Of a stretch of 64,000 nucleotides of DNA, positions 10,824 to 20,435 are shown one piece after another. Numbering within the stretch: position 1 is the stretch's first letter; each line of letters begins with the position of its first letter. The position numbers were made by a program, and so were the translations under genes. Where the stretch lies: positions 16,964,256-17,028,255 of the forward strand of contig CM042544.1 in the NCBI GenBank assembly GCA_023630585.1, in the 5' to 3' direction. The notes below the pieces were generated by a model. That model was not told the DNA's origin. It worked only from the letters and a program-made list of their open reading frames with translations, and ran no database searches. This DNA comes from Cranoglanis bouderius (Eukaryota; Chordata; Actinopteri; Siluriformes; Cranoglanididae).

Positions 10824-11329
10824 TATAATTGATTGTATTCTGTCGGTGGGGTGAAAGTTAATGCACTTTTGAATCATGTTTGAGTCTTTGTCTGTTTATA
10901 CCAGATTAATTTAATATACAGTATGATGTCCTATATCGGTTAGCACACCAATGCACATTCTGTTGATTACACATTAGTGTATTTTATACAGAGTTTGTGT
11001 TGTATGCCATATGTTATTGTATGTTAACATTAAAATCACCTGCCTGTGGTTGATAACTTAATTAAATCCAAAAGTATGATGTTCTATTTAACTGGTTAAA
11101 TGAGTTAATGCAAACTAAGGAAAAATAGTGAGTATTAGAACTGTGTGGAGGTAAAAACGTTATGTATCCATAGTTTTGATCTTTTCCTGATATTGATGCA
11201 GCATAATGTCTTTGCAGCATGTTTCTGGTTAACATTTTGGCTACGAGTTGTGTTTTCTCTCCTTTCATTGCCTGTAACAGGCATTATTTCAGTCCAACTC
11301 GTGAGGTAAAAGCTTGGTGTACCTAAAGT
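10824..11329. other. No recognisable feature
   Basis: AT-rich sequence, nothing supported. Confidence 0.5.
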
Positions 11330-12277
11330 TACAGTGCTGTGAAAAAGTATTTCTTCTGTTTTTGTGTTCATTTGTGTATATCTCATACTAAATAGTTTTA
11401 GATCTTCAAGGGAAATACAACATAAAACAAAGGCAACCTGAGTAAACACACAATACAGTTATCCAACAGCTATCACCCATGTGAAAAACTAATTGCCCCC
11501 TTAAACATAAAATCTGTGCCAACTTTAGCAGCAATAACTCTAACCAAACGTGTCCAATAACTGGAGATCAGTCTTTTACTTACTTCTAGGACTAGGACTT
11601 ACTCCAATGCTTTGGATCATTGCCTTGCTGCATAATCCAGTTTCAATTTACGGACTGAAGACCGGACATTCTCCTTTAGGAGTTTCTGGTAGAGAGCAGA
11701 ATTCATGTTTCGCTCAGTTATTGCATGTTGCCCAGGCCCTGAAGCAGCAAAGCATCCCCACACCATCACACTGCAACCACCATACTTGACCATAGGTATG
11801 ATGTTCTTTTTGTGGAATTCTGTGTTTGTCACGGGGGAGAGTCCATGGAGGCGGATGCACATGCAGAACTTCTTTATTAAAGACAACACAGGGAACAGGC
11901 TCGAGGAAACAGACTTAAGGGACAAACACGAGGAGTAGACACACTAGGAACCAGGATTATCAGAATTTAATAAACTTGAAAATAACCACTAAAAAATGCT
12001 AAATAACTAAAAACATAGTGCAAATGACACAACCATAACAAAATAAGAAAACCAGAACTCAAACATAACCTGACATGAGTTAATGCTCCAGCCACACATG
12101 GATGCAGCAGAACTCCTGCACTGTGATGGGAGTGGGTTTTGGCTCTTGAGGTGAGGTGGGGATACCTTAAGAGCCTGTTCACCTACAGGAGGGACATTTG
12201 GGGCGGTGGAATAGACTGGATTGGGAGAGGGTTTGAGCTCAGAGTCTGAGATCGTCGGCCCCCACCATTCCCTCTGG

Positions 12278-12427
12278 CTGAGGACGCTGCTCATCTTCCG
12301 TGTTCTGCTGAGGTTGTCGCTCGGCTTCTGTGTTCCCCTGGGGACATCGCTTGACTTCCGGGTTCCATGGAGGATGCCGCTCGGCCTCTGTGTCTTGCTG
12401 AGGTTGTCGCTGTGGTTGCTGCTTTGG
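12278..12427. repeat. Five-copy 30-base tandem repeat
   Basis: Units start at 12278, 12308, 12338, 12368 and 12398 and share 'ctgagg.cg.cgctcggctt'-type sequence. On the minus strand they fall in an open frame (12007-12447) as decapeptide repeats such as TRKSSDVPRG and TQKPSDNLSR. The frame has no recognised domain; it may be a remnant of the element's internal coding region. Confidence 0.8.
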
Positions 12428-12478
12428 GTTTCTGCTTTTGGGTTCATCTGACTGTTGGCACTTCAGGAGTCGAGCCTT

Positions 12479-12491
12479 AAGGGAGGGGGGG
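12479..12491 (+). promoter_or_regulatory. Candidate polypurine tract
   Basis: AAGGGAGGGGGGG lies three bases before the TGTCATGG start of the LTR. Its position and composition fit a plus-strand primer for LTR retrotransposon replication. Confidence 0.6.
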
Positions 12492-12494
12492 CTC

Positions 12495-12714
12495 TGTCAT
12501 GGCCCCCAGGGGCCACTTGCAGAACTTCTTTTTTGATATTTGAAGTATTTTCCAGCCTTGTTTATCTAGTATTGCTTAGTTTCTGGTTGTTCTGGTTCCC
12601 TGGTGTTCCCTGGTTTTCTGGTGTTCCCGGTTCCTCGTGTCTGTTTCCCTGTGTTCAGTTCTTATAAATAAAGTTCTGCATTTGTATCTGCCTCCATGGA
12701 CTCATACCGTGACA
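12495..12714 (+). mobile_element. 220-bp LTR (Gypsy-like)
   Basis: TGTCATGGCCCCCAGG...CCGTGACA with TG/CA ends, a TATA-like 'cttataaataaag' at 12661-12673 and a purine tract just upstream. The plus orientation is set by the purine tract. Confidence 0.7.
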
Positions 12715-13119
12715 GTGTTTGGTTTATGCCAGATGTAACCTGACCCCTGTATTCCAAACAGTTCCACTTTTGACTGATCAGTTCACAGAACATTTTCCCA
12801 AAAGGTTTGAGGATCATCAAGGTGTGTTTTGTTGTTTTGGTCCTTTGATGTTGTCCTTGGCACTTTTGTGACTTGCTGGATGAGTAGTTGCTGTGCTCTT
12901 GCAGGAATTTTGGAAGGTCAGCAACTTCTGGTAAGGTTCACTACTGTGCCAAGTTTTTCTATTTGGAGATAATGGCTCTCACTGTGGTTCTTTGGAGTCC
13001 CAGAGCCTTTGAAATAGATTTGTAACCCTTCCCAGACTGATGTATTTCAATCACCTTCTTCCTCATCATTTCTGGAATTTCTTTCAATTTTGGCATAGTG
13101 TGTTACTGGGTAAGACCTA

Positions 13120-13733
13120 GTGTTGGGTCCAAGTCCACCTTTGTCGAGTTCAAGTCGAAACCAAGTCCTTAAACAATCGAGTCTGAGTCCAAAAAGGGGC
13201 TGAGTTGGACTCAAGTCCGAGTCCTTAATGGCCAAGTCCAAGTCAAGTCCAGAAAGTAATTAAATTGAAAAAAGATTTTAAATTGCAATTGTAAACTCAA
13301 CACTGAGCTGTTAAATTAATATTTTCATCTTCACAAACTTGCCATTGCCATTTTATATTATTATTTCATGTCATCAGCACCTCAACTAGTTTCATATCAA
13401 AAGATGGTTTCAATTAAAAAAAAGGGATATAGAGGTATATATAGAACTTTTACTGTATTACAAGTGTATGAAAATACAAATTAACCTGTTTTGTTATTGT
13501 ATCACACTAGATTGTGTCCTCCAGTTCGAGTTGACATTTTAATTATTTCAATTTTTGATTGAATTACATCAATTATTGTCTCTCCCCCACAGTTATATAT
13601 GCTAAGAGAGAGAGAGAGAGTATAGAGTATAGAGTTACATTTAGCAGCATGTCATAACAACAAGCTAAAATGAAAAAAAACAAAACAAAATCCCTATCAG
13701 CAGGGTTTATGATATTTACTTCATTAAGAAGTA
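13120..13733. mobile_element. 'Caagtcc'-rich repeat, probably hAT-like, left part
   Basis: Begins 'agtgttgggtccaagtccac' and is full of caagtcc/gagtcc motifs to 13250, followed by AT-rich sequence. It interrupts the Tc1 copy. I recognise this as a repeated fish element, but the hAT assignment is tentative. A short (GA)n run lies at 13604-13620. Confidence 0.5.
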
Positions 13734-14276
13734 CATTACTGTGCAAAAGTTTTAGGCACCCTATTTTTTTTAGTACAAACGTTTTTATTTTATGACTTCT
13801 ACATTATCAAGTCAGTACAAAAAACATTTTAGATTCCCAAACATTAGTTTTCTAGCACAAAATTAAATGTTACAGAAAAATGTTTGTATGTCATTAAAGA
13901 AAGCAGCATATTATGTAAGAGACACTTTTCAGACAAAAAACACAATGAAGGCTGCTGGGTTTTGCTGGAAAATAAGAAGCAAGTGTGAAAGTCAAAGTCT
14001 CCAGAAGAACTGTGTCTGGATCTGCAAGATGCTCAATAAAACTTACCAGCTAATTTCCTTATAAAACTGCACAAATTGCACTGGAGACTACTATTTTTAT
14101 TTTATTTTTATTTTTATTTTTTGTCACACCAAACATTGACTTTGTTTTATTAACTACTGTTTACTGCTCTTTACGGGATTTTTTTAAAATGTAGAAACAT
14201 ATAATTTTATTATTTTGAAGGCATCTTTGCTCTACAGCATTTCTTTGCATATGCCTAAAACTTTTGCATAGTACTG
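13734..14276. mobile_element. 543-bp Tc1-type MITE ('actgtgcaaaagttttaggc')
   Basis: Terminal inverted repeats: left 'cattactgtgcaaaagtttt', right 'tgcctaaaacttttgcatag' then 'tactg', with TA on both sides (13732-13733 and 14277-14278). No transposase. Other copies in this window: 33542-33910, 46979-47065 and 55826-55995. It is the longest and the only one of these with both ends and interior. Confidence 0.85.
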
Positions 14277-14278
14277 TA

Positions 14279-14670
14279 TATTTCACATTTTATGTGAAAT
14301 TCAAGACTGGAATCACCAAATGCTACAATCTTATTTCACGATAACGATACGTTTTCTCAGGTAGGTCTATCAGTAGTATTCAAGTAAGAAATACTACGGA
14401 AATTAAATAAGGCAATTAAACGTAAAATAAAATAGACTTTACTGTATGACATACACTGATTTTTATTAAATTGACAAGTTATTCAGTCAAACAAGTGAGT
14501 GATTTTCTCTTTGTCTTTTGTTATTTGTTTAGCATTAATGACACACACAGCAGCAGGTTTATTAGACTGCTGATACTTTAAGACCTATTGCACAGATCCA
14601 ATATACTGTATTGACACACCTCCGATTTTTTCCCAACTGTTTACATTGACTTAAGACATAACAGACTGTG
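14279..14670. mobile_element. Probable right part of the 'caagtcc' element
   Basis: Sequence between the MITE and the last Tc1 remnant. Includes 'tttagcattaatgacacaca' and 'tattagactgctgatacttt'. By position it should be the continuation of the element begun at 13120; the end is not defined. Confidence 0.4.
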
Positions 14671-14735
14671 TTTGCATGAATACTGTGTTTTATTTTCTGA
14701 AACAATTTAGTATGAGATATACACAAAAACAGAAG

Positions 14736-14955
14736 TGTCAGGGATTTCCCCTCGTGCTAAGTGCTGGAGCAAGCAGCACACTTGAACTGCCCGAAGCGCG
14801 ACAGCATGCATTTCCGGGTTGTCTTGTATATGTTTATGTTACCATGTGTGTTTTGTTTTGGTTTATGTCCTGTCTCCACTTATGTCTTGTCATTGGTTGT
14901 ATCCTTCATGTATCATGTTTGTCTCACCCGTGCCCATTTCCCCCTTGAATTCTAT
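14736..14955 (+). mobile_element. LTR-like fragment starting TGTCAGGGATTTCCCC
   Basis: Starts exactly where the Tc1 right end is cut ('acaaaaacagaag' then TGTCAGGG). It is T/G-rich like an LTR. No partner LTR, purine tract or target duplication seen. Confidence 0.35.
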
Positions 14956-15055
14956 TTTTTTACAGAAAAGAGGGGTAGTTTCATTAGACCAATAAGTCTA
15001 ATCATATGTCAGGAAAAGCACAAACTTTATGCATGAAATGTGCAGTGCTCAATAT

Positions 15056-15083
15056 GTTTTGTTTTGTTTTGTTTTGTTTTGTT
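15056..15083. repeat. (GTTTT)n microsatellite
   Basis: Five to six pure units followed by an A run. Confidence 0.95.
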
Positions 15084-15199
15084 AAAAAAAAAAGAGGTTA
15101 AATTATTTATTAAATAGTAATCTTTGTTTGCATAGTGTAGTGGTAGAGATTCGCTTGGTCAAAATATATTGGTGAAGAATTTCTCATACAGAGCATTTG

Positions 15200-16139
15200 T
15201 GTAAATGTTTGTTACATTGCTATGCAGCATGTGCTTGTGCCAGAATGTTGATATTCAATGTATGGGAGGTGTGACAAATAAGTTACATGCGAAAAAAAAT
15301 TCTGTGAGACTGGGTTGGCTGGAGAGATGTACAGCTCAGTTGGGAGAAGCTGTTCACAGGACAACTATTGCCTGGACACCCCAAACAAGCTGGGGTTTAT
15401 TTTAAGCGGTGAGAAGAGACAAAAAAAAAGCCATATGAGGTTACCAAAAGATTCTCTGGTCTGATGTGAAATCTGATGAGAAACTGAGCTTTCTGGAAAC
15501 ATAAACACTGTGGATACCATTCCCACAGGGAAGCATGGTGGTGGTAGCATCATGTTGTGGGAATGATTTTCATCCACTGGGACTTGGAAACTGGCCAGAG
15601 TTGAGGGCAAGATGGATGAACAGGGGAAATGCTAGAAGAAAACATCTTCCAGTCTATAAGAAAATTAAAACTTGGGCAGAAATTCATCTTACAAAAGGAC
15701 AACAGTCCTAAGCAAACTGCCAAAGCTAGACTGGAGTGGTTCAAAAGCAAGAACCTGAATGTGTTAAAATGGCCCAGTCAAAGCCCAGACCTCAATCTGA
15801 TTGAGAATCTGTGGCAAAACTTGAAAATTTCTCTTCACCAATGGTCTCCATCCAATCTGACAAAGCTTAAGATATTTTGCCAAGAAAAATGTTCAAACAT
15901 ATCTGGATCCAGATGTGTAAAGCTAATATCCCAGAAGATTTGCAGCTGTAATTTCAGCATTACCCAACTGTATTTTTTTTTTTAAATTAACCTTTGTATA
16001 GCAATAAAAGATATTTGTACCTTCAAATGTTAGACATGTATATATCAAATGGTAAAAATCCCAGTTATGTCCATTTCAATTCCAGGTTGTAACACTACAA
16101 TATGTTGACAAGTTCAAGGTGAGTGAGTACTTATGCAAA
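15200..16139 (+). mobile_element. Tc1 family C, 3' half
   Basis: Right end region reads 'gtgagtgagtacttatgcaa' (16120-16139), the inner form of a common Tc1 terminal repeat (canonical 'gaatacttatgcaa'). The outermost bases and the left end are not identified. Confidence 0.75.
15430..15960 (+). pseudogene. Tc1 family C transposase catalytic half
   Basis: Early pieces recognisable in broken frames: 'agattctctggtctgatgtg' (the WSD region, 15450-15470) and 'gggaagcatggtggtggtag' (KHGGGS). The open frame 15629-15985 reads MLEENIFQSIRKLKLGQKFI, LQKDNSPKQTAKARLEWFKS and NVLKWPSQSPDLNLIENLWQ. It therefore keeps the second catalytic Asp region (QKDNSPK, where QHDNDPK is usual) and the Glu in the LIENLW motif (usually PIENLW). 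The N-terminal DNA-binding half and the frame between WSD and MLEEN are lost. A dead copy. Confidence 0.85.
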
Positions 16140-17044
16140 ACTCTGTTGACTTTCTATGTTTGGCAGGGATGTTGACAGCAGCTACCCTAATTGTAAAACT
16201 GGGAATGCTGCACCTCATACCATTTCAGTCTTGGCTGAATGCTCAGCCACTGTCAGCCATATCACAAAAGCATGTGTCAGTATTGGTGAGAAGTGCATAC
16301 ATATTCACATTGAGTTGTTGGACCAGCACACATTTCCTCATTTGAGATATTCTCTTAGGTGTCTCCCTGATGGAAATATTAACAATTAATGCCTCCCAGC
16401 AAGGCTGAGGGTTTGTGGAAAAACCTGAAAGTATATCGAAAATGGAAAAACCAGGCACAATGTCAGTATATCTTGAAAATTTTCATATATCAGTATTTCT
16501 CAAAAACGAAAACAGTGAGACTAGCACTGAAACATTCTCAGAAACCCCTAAAAGGATCACATGTATTAGTGTGCACCTTCAACCACCAGGGAGGCACAAA
16601 ATCACAAGGGGTGTTGAGGCCCTCTGTGCCCAATTCTCATCAGACCAAACATACTGGCCCAGATGAATGGGTCACTGTGGACTTTTCTAAAAGGTATGGA
16701 ACATTTCAGACCCTCACACAAATCCTCACAGTAAATCCACAAGTGCTCAAGGTTAGGCAGTGGAAGTGATAGCTGGAGGGTCACAGACCAAATGTTTTTG
16801 TGCCATAGTGAGCACCATAAGGGGGCTCTGTTGCCTAAAGACATTGTGTAAAGGAATTGATTGCATAAGAATAATTAATGCAAATCAAGAGGTTCCCCAT
16901 TCCATTATATACTATTCAACAAGTTATATGGCTATTTCCTAAGAGGAGTGTCACTTGCAGGCATTTGTGAAGCAGTGACATGGAGTTCACGTCTACCTTC
17001 ACCAGATTTCAAACTGATTGCAATAATCACAAATTCTACAGTAT
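16140..17044. other. No recognised gene
   Basis: Several overlapping open frames exist (16389-16769 plus, 126 codons; 16602-16844 minus), but none shows a domain, splice context or codon pattern that I can support. Confidence 0.4.
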
Positions 17045-17360
17045 GTGGTGAGTTGGAGTGTTCTTTACTCTCAATGGAAAAGTATTAATACATTGAGTAA
17101 CTCTTATCCTCAAAACGACTACAGTATGAGCACTATCGGAATGTTGAGTGACTCATCCTAAATAAAACAGTGGCAGAACTTGATTAATTTTCACACTCAA
17201 TAGCCAAAAGAGCAATATCAGCAGCTTGAGTGATTCTCTTCCTCATTAGGAAGCAGTATTAACACTTCAGTGATTCTCTTCCTCATTACCATGCAGTATT
17301 AACACTAAGCAATGCTCAGGCTCAATAAAGCATGGTATTGGCACTATTTGAGTGTTTATT
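17045..17360. repeat. Diverged minisatellite, about 40-base unit
   Basis: Best units are 17228-17268 and 17269-17308, sharing 'gtgattctcttcctcatta' and 'gcagtattaacact'. Older variants flank them ('tgagtaactcttatcctcaa', 'gcaatgctcaggctcaataa', 'tgagtgactcatcctaaata'). Confidence 0.75.
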
Positions 17361-17744
17361 ATCTGTCAAAGTACAACCCCATTTCCATAAAAGTTGGGAT
17401 TTTTTCTAAAATGCAATAAAATCAAAAATCTGTGATTTGTCAAGTCTTTTGAAACTTTAATTAACTGACAAAAGTACAAAGAAATGATATTCAATGTTTT
17501 CACTGACCAACTTAATTGAATTTTGTAAATATAAACAAATTTAGAATTTGATGCCTTCAGCACACTCAAAAAAAAGTTGGAACAGAGGCAAAATAAGACA
17601 AAAGTCTTATTATAAGGCAAAAAAAGTTTATAGAATATTCAAGTAACACCATTTTGGAGGATCAGGTTAATTGGTAACAGGGGAGGGTATCATTATTGGG
17701 CATAAAAGGAGCATCCACCAAAAGCTCAGTCTTTGCAAGCAAGG

Positions 17745-18727
17745 ATGGGTCGTGGCTCACCACTTTGTGCCAAACTCTGTGAGAGAATGTTCAAATAGAA
17801 CATTGCTCAATGCAAGATTGCAAAGAATTTAGGTCTTTCACCATCTACAGTGCATAATATTGTGAAACGATTCAGGGAATCTGGAGAAATCTCATTGCGT
17901 AAAGGGCAAGGCCGGAAACCACTGTTGAATGTGCGTGACCATCGAGCCCTCAAGCGGCATTGCCTGAGAAATCATCATGCTACTGTGATAAATATAACCA
18001 CATGGGTTCAGGAGTACTTCGGAAAATGGTTGTACACTTAACACAGTCCGCCGCTGCATCCAGAAATGCAATCTGAAACTCTATTACGCAAGGAGGAAGC
18101 TACACATCAACTCTATGCACAAATGCCGTTGAGTTCTCTGGGCCCATGCTCATCTCAGATGGCCTGACAGGCAATGGAAATGTGTGATGTGGTCAGATGA
18201 ATCCACGTTTCAGCTTGTTTTCGGGAAAAACGGACGTCGAGTTCACTGTGCCAAAGATGAAATGATGAGAAGACCAACCAGACTGTTATAAGCAAAAGGT
18301 ACAAAAGCCAGCATCTGTGATGGTATGGGGGTGCATTAGTGCCCACGGCATGGGTGACTTGCATATGTGTGAAGGTACCATTGATGTGGAAGCATATATT
18401 GGGATTTTAGAGAGACATATGTGCCATCAAGGCAACATCTTTTCCAGGAAGTCCATGGTTATTTCAGCAGGACTATGCCAGGCTTCATTCTGCACGTGCT
18501 ACAATAGCGTGGCTTTGTAGACACAGAGTGAGTGTGCTTGACTGGCCTGCCAGCAGTCCAGATCTGTCTCCTATGGTGCATCATGAAGAGGAGAATCAGA
18601 CAGCGGCGACCAAGGACTGCTGAGCAGCTGAAGTTCTTGTATCAAGTAAGAATGGGCAAAAATTCCTCTTGCAAAACTGCAACAATTAGTATCCTCAGTT
18701 CCCAAATGATTAAAAAGTGTCATTAAA
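17745..18727 (+). pseudogene. Tc1-like family D transposase
   Basis: Starts at the ATG at 17745: MGRGSPLCAKLCERMFK, then an in-frame stop. It continues NIAQCKIAKNLGLSPSTVHN, IVKRFRESGEISLRKGQGRK and ITTWVQEYFGK (N-terminal helix-turn-helix domains). A frameshift near 18035 moves the rest to another frame: NTVRRCIQKCNLKLYYARRK, then MWSDESTFQLVFGKNGRRVH (first catalytic Asp in WSDEST), GMGDLHMCEGTIDVEAYIGI, and the C-terminal 'RRIRQRRPRTAEQLK'. The segment corresponding to QQDNARPH is damaged ('caggactatgccaggcttca', 18467-18486). At least one stop and several frameshifts make it non-functional. Confidence 0.85.
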
Positions 18728-18738
18728 AGGAAGGGTGA

Positions 18739-18917
18739 GTGTGGCAAGGAGGAGGGCGTGGCCAGGCTGTGAGGACGCACACCTGGCACTGATCTCCCTC
18801 TCTCCCCGGCGCCTCCAGCCGTTCCTTTATCTCTCTCTCTCCCACTGATTAGACAGATCAGTGCAGATCAGACAGACAGATCCTCACAGCCTGGCCACGC
18901 CCTCCTCCTCGCCACGC
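18739..18917. mobile_element. 179-bp GC-rich palindromic insert with 3-bp target duplication
   Basis: Arms 18741-18775 and 18881-18915 are inverted repeats ('ggaggagggcgtggccaggc' core) with one mismatch. Flanked by TGA on both sides (18736-18738 and 18918-18920). The related copy at about 46760-46780 shows the site without the insert. Non-coding; TIRs plus a 3-bp duplication suggest a PIF/Harbinger-type MITE, but the class is not certain. Confidence 0.7.
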
Positions 18918-19148
18918 TGATGTAACACAGTGGTAAACATGCCTCTGTCCCAACTTTTTTTTGAGTGTGTTGAAGGCATCAAATTCTAAATTTGTTTATA
19001 TTTACAAAATGCAATTAGGTTGGTCAGTGAAAACACTGAATATCTTTTCTTTGTACTTTTGTCAGTTAATTAAAGTTTCAAAAGACTTGACAAATCTCAG
19101 ATTTTTATTTTTATAGCATTTTAGAAAAAATCCCAACTTTTATGGATG

Positions 19149-19529
19149 TACAGCAGATACATGGCCTCCACTATTTTAGAAGGAAACCACCTGGCACTCT
19201 GGAACAAAAGGATGAAGAACCGAAGGTTACATATGCAAACGTAATTCTACAACTGTGTGGAGGACTGCCAGGGCCAACTGGGTCATTTGGGTTGACAAGA
19301 ATGGGCAGAGGATGATAGGCTATACATGTGAAGTCACAGTCATGGTCATGAGGTGATGGCGTTGCTATTAGGACTCAGAGAGGGAATAAGCAAACAGGAA
19401 AACTCAACTAATTAAGAGGAAAAACACTCTGGCTGTCCTCTTCTCATTCATGGTTGTTCTCATATAGTGTATATCTAACCTTCTGTTTTGCAAATGTGAA
19501 TAGAAAGCAGGTTTTTGTTTCCTTTTCAG
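19149..19529. other. Intergenic or intronic, no gene recognised
   Basis: Ends in a polypyrimidine-rich stretch 'gtttttgtttccttttcag' that would suit a splice acceptor. Confidence 0.4.
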
Positions 19530-19693
19530 GTTTGTTGGATGAGAGACCAACACTATGGGCCATATTTAGAGATGAGTTAAGTGCGTGTCTTGAACAGTTA
19601 ATACCAAAACTACACGCAGTATTCAGACCTGCGGATCTATTCAGAGCTATTCAGGTAGTTGAGCAAGAATTACATGCACAGGAGTTTGCCTAA
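19530..19693 (+). CDS. Candidate terminal exon, unknown protein
   Basis: A strong acceptor-like sequence (pyrimidine tract then cag at 19527-19529) is followed by an open segment to a TAA at 19691-19693. It encodes about 54 residues including LLDERPTLWAIFRDELSACL, EQLIPKLHAVFRPADLFRAI and QVVEQELHAQEFA. The text is compositionally protein-like: charged and hydrophobic residues alternate as in amphipathic helices, there is no low complexity, and G+C is higher than the surroundings. I do not recognise the family. It could be the last exon of a host gene on the plus strand, a piece of an unrecognised transposon protein, or a processed remnant. No upstream exon was found in the 2 kb before it, which is all Tc1 element. 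Confidence 0.3.
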
Positions 19694-20435
19694 AACAGAG
19701 GCCTGTCTCAGTTATGTGTTATTTTGACCTTAGGCTGAAGCTAATTTTTTTTACTGACTCAACTGAGGAGCAGTATTAAATCTAGTGCCAATGTCTGACA
19801 GTTTCACAATATGTAACTCATAATATGTAATATGTAATTATTAAATACTTACATATACCAATGTTAATTAGTAGTCATATTAATTAATCTGAAATGCTTA
19901 TCTGCAGAACCAAATTTTCCATAGTTAAAATTATGAATTAGCTGTAAGTGCAGCAGCTGAGTACTTGGTCAGCTTTTCCTTCAAACTGGAAAACTGCACA
20001 TTGCCTTTGCAAGAGAGCACATCGAATGATCAAAAGTATTGCAATCATATTCTTAATTAAACAACTAAAAATAATGGCTTAAAAAAGCATGATAAAATAG
20101 CTTACTATATCCTGTGCACACATTACCATTTCATGACCACTATTTACTCTCGTGTGTCTACTTTATGTTGTGCACACAACTGTATGTGCACAATATTTAA
20201 AAAGAAATGTAGATTAATAGCATTTGCTGGTTTAGCAAAGAATAAAAAATAGCTACTTTATAAGTTGCTGAATAATGAGGGTAGAAGACATATGGTTAAA
20301 ATTAAGCCAAATTTGTAGTATTGATGTGATCATTACAACTAGGTAAGTGTTAGATGTTTAGATGCTTGCAATCTTCATATTCATATATCATCATATTAGT
20401 CTTATAATTTATTTATTTTTAAATATAATATATAT
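19694..20435. other. No recognisable feature
   Basis: AT-rich. A possible ATTAAA polyadenylation signal at about 19842 is too common a motif to count as evidence alone. Confidence 0.45.

Larger units (their letters stand above)
11827..12714. mobile_element. 888-bp inverted-LTR composite with 5-bp target duplication
   Basis: Starts TGTCACGG, ends CCGTGACA, and is flanked by GTGTT on both sides (11822-11826 and 12715-12719). The uninterrupted Tc1 frame is restored across this duplication. A 5-bp duplication with TG...CA ends is the signature of LTR retroelement integration. Instead of two direct LTRs, the left end (11827 to about 11960) is an inverted, diverged copy of the right LTR end. The interior holds a five-unit 30-base repeat and a purine tract. 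Confidence 0.75.
11560..13096 (-). pseudogene. Tc1 family B transposase, interrupted
   Basis: On the minus strand the start codon is at 13094-13096: MPKLKEIPEMMRKKVIEIHQ, then SGKGYKSISKALGLQRTTVR, a typical N-terminal helix-turn-helix. A stop codon follows soon after (AIISK then stop), then further frame breaks. The gene is interrupted by the 888-bp insertion. Beyond it the frame resumes with KNIIPMVKYGGCSVMVWGCF, AASGPGQHAITERNMNSALY and QKLLKENVRSSVRKLKLDYA, the central DDE region. The block that should hold the second Asp and the Glu (QDNDPK...SPDLNPIE) is deleted, and the text jumps to the C-terminal end near 11560. Not functional. Confidence 0.85.
11332..14735 (-). mobile_element. Tc1 family B element carrying nested insertions
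   Basis: Left end after TA is CAGTGCTGTGAAAAAGTATT (11332). Element segments are 11332-11826, 12715-13119 and a remnant near 14680-14735 with the mirrored 'gtatgagatatacacaaaaa' motif. Between them lie an 888-bp LTR-type insertion (11827-12714) and a 'caagtcc' repeat plus MITE (13120 to about 14670). About 300 bases of the right side present in the sister copy (730-1064) are missing, and the right terminus is cut at 14735. Confidence 0.85.
17374..19148 (+). mobile_element. Tc1-like family D, both ends present
   Basis: TA-flanked. Left end CAACCCCATTTCCATAAAAG, right end 'aatcccaacttttatggatg' (19129-19148). Terminal repeats are long (about 200 bases) with an inner copy of the end motif on each side ('aaaaaagttggaaca' near 17571, 'tgtcccaactttttttt' near 18947), an IR/DR arrangement. 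It contains a transposase pseudogene and, at 18739-18917, a 179-bp foreign insert. Confidence 0.85.

Noticed and set aside
12007..12447. 146-codon minus-strand frame as a host gene
   Set aside because: It lies wholly inside the 888-bp LTR-type insertion and spans its 30-base tandem repeat; at most an element-encoded remnant.
16389..16769. 126-codon plus-strand frame
   Set aside because: No domain, no splice context, overlapping frames on both strands; within the length expected by chance in this many bases.
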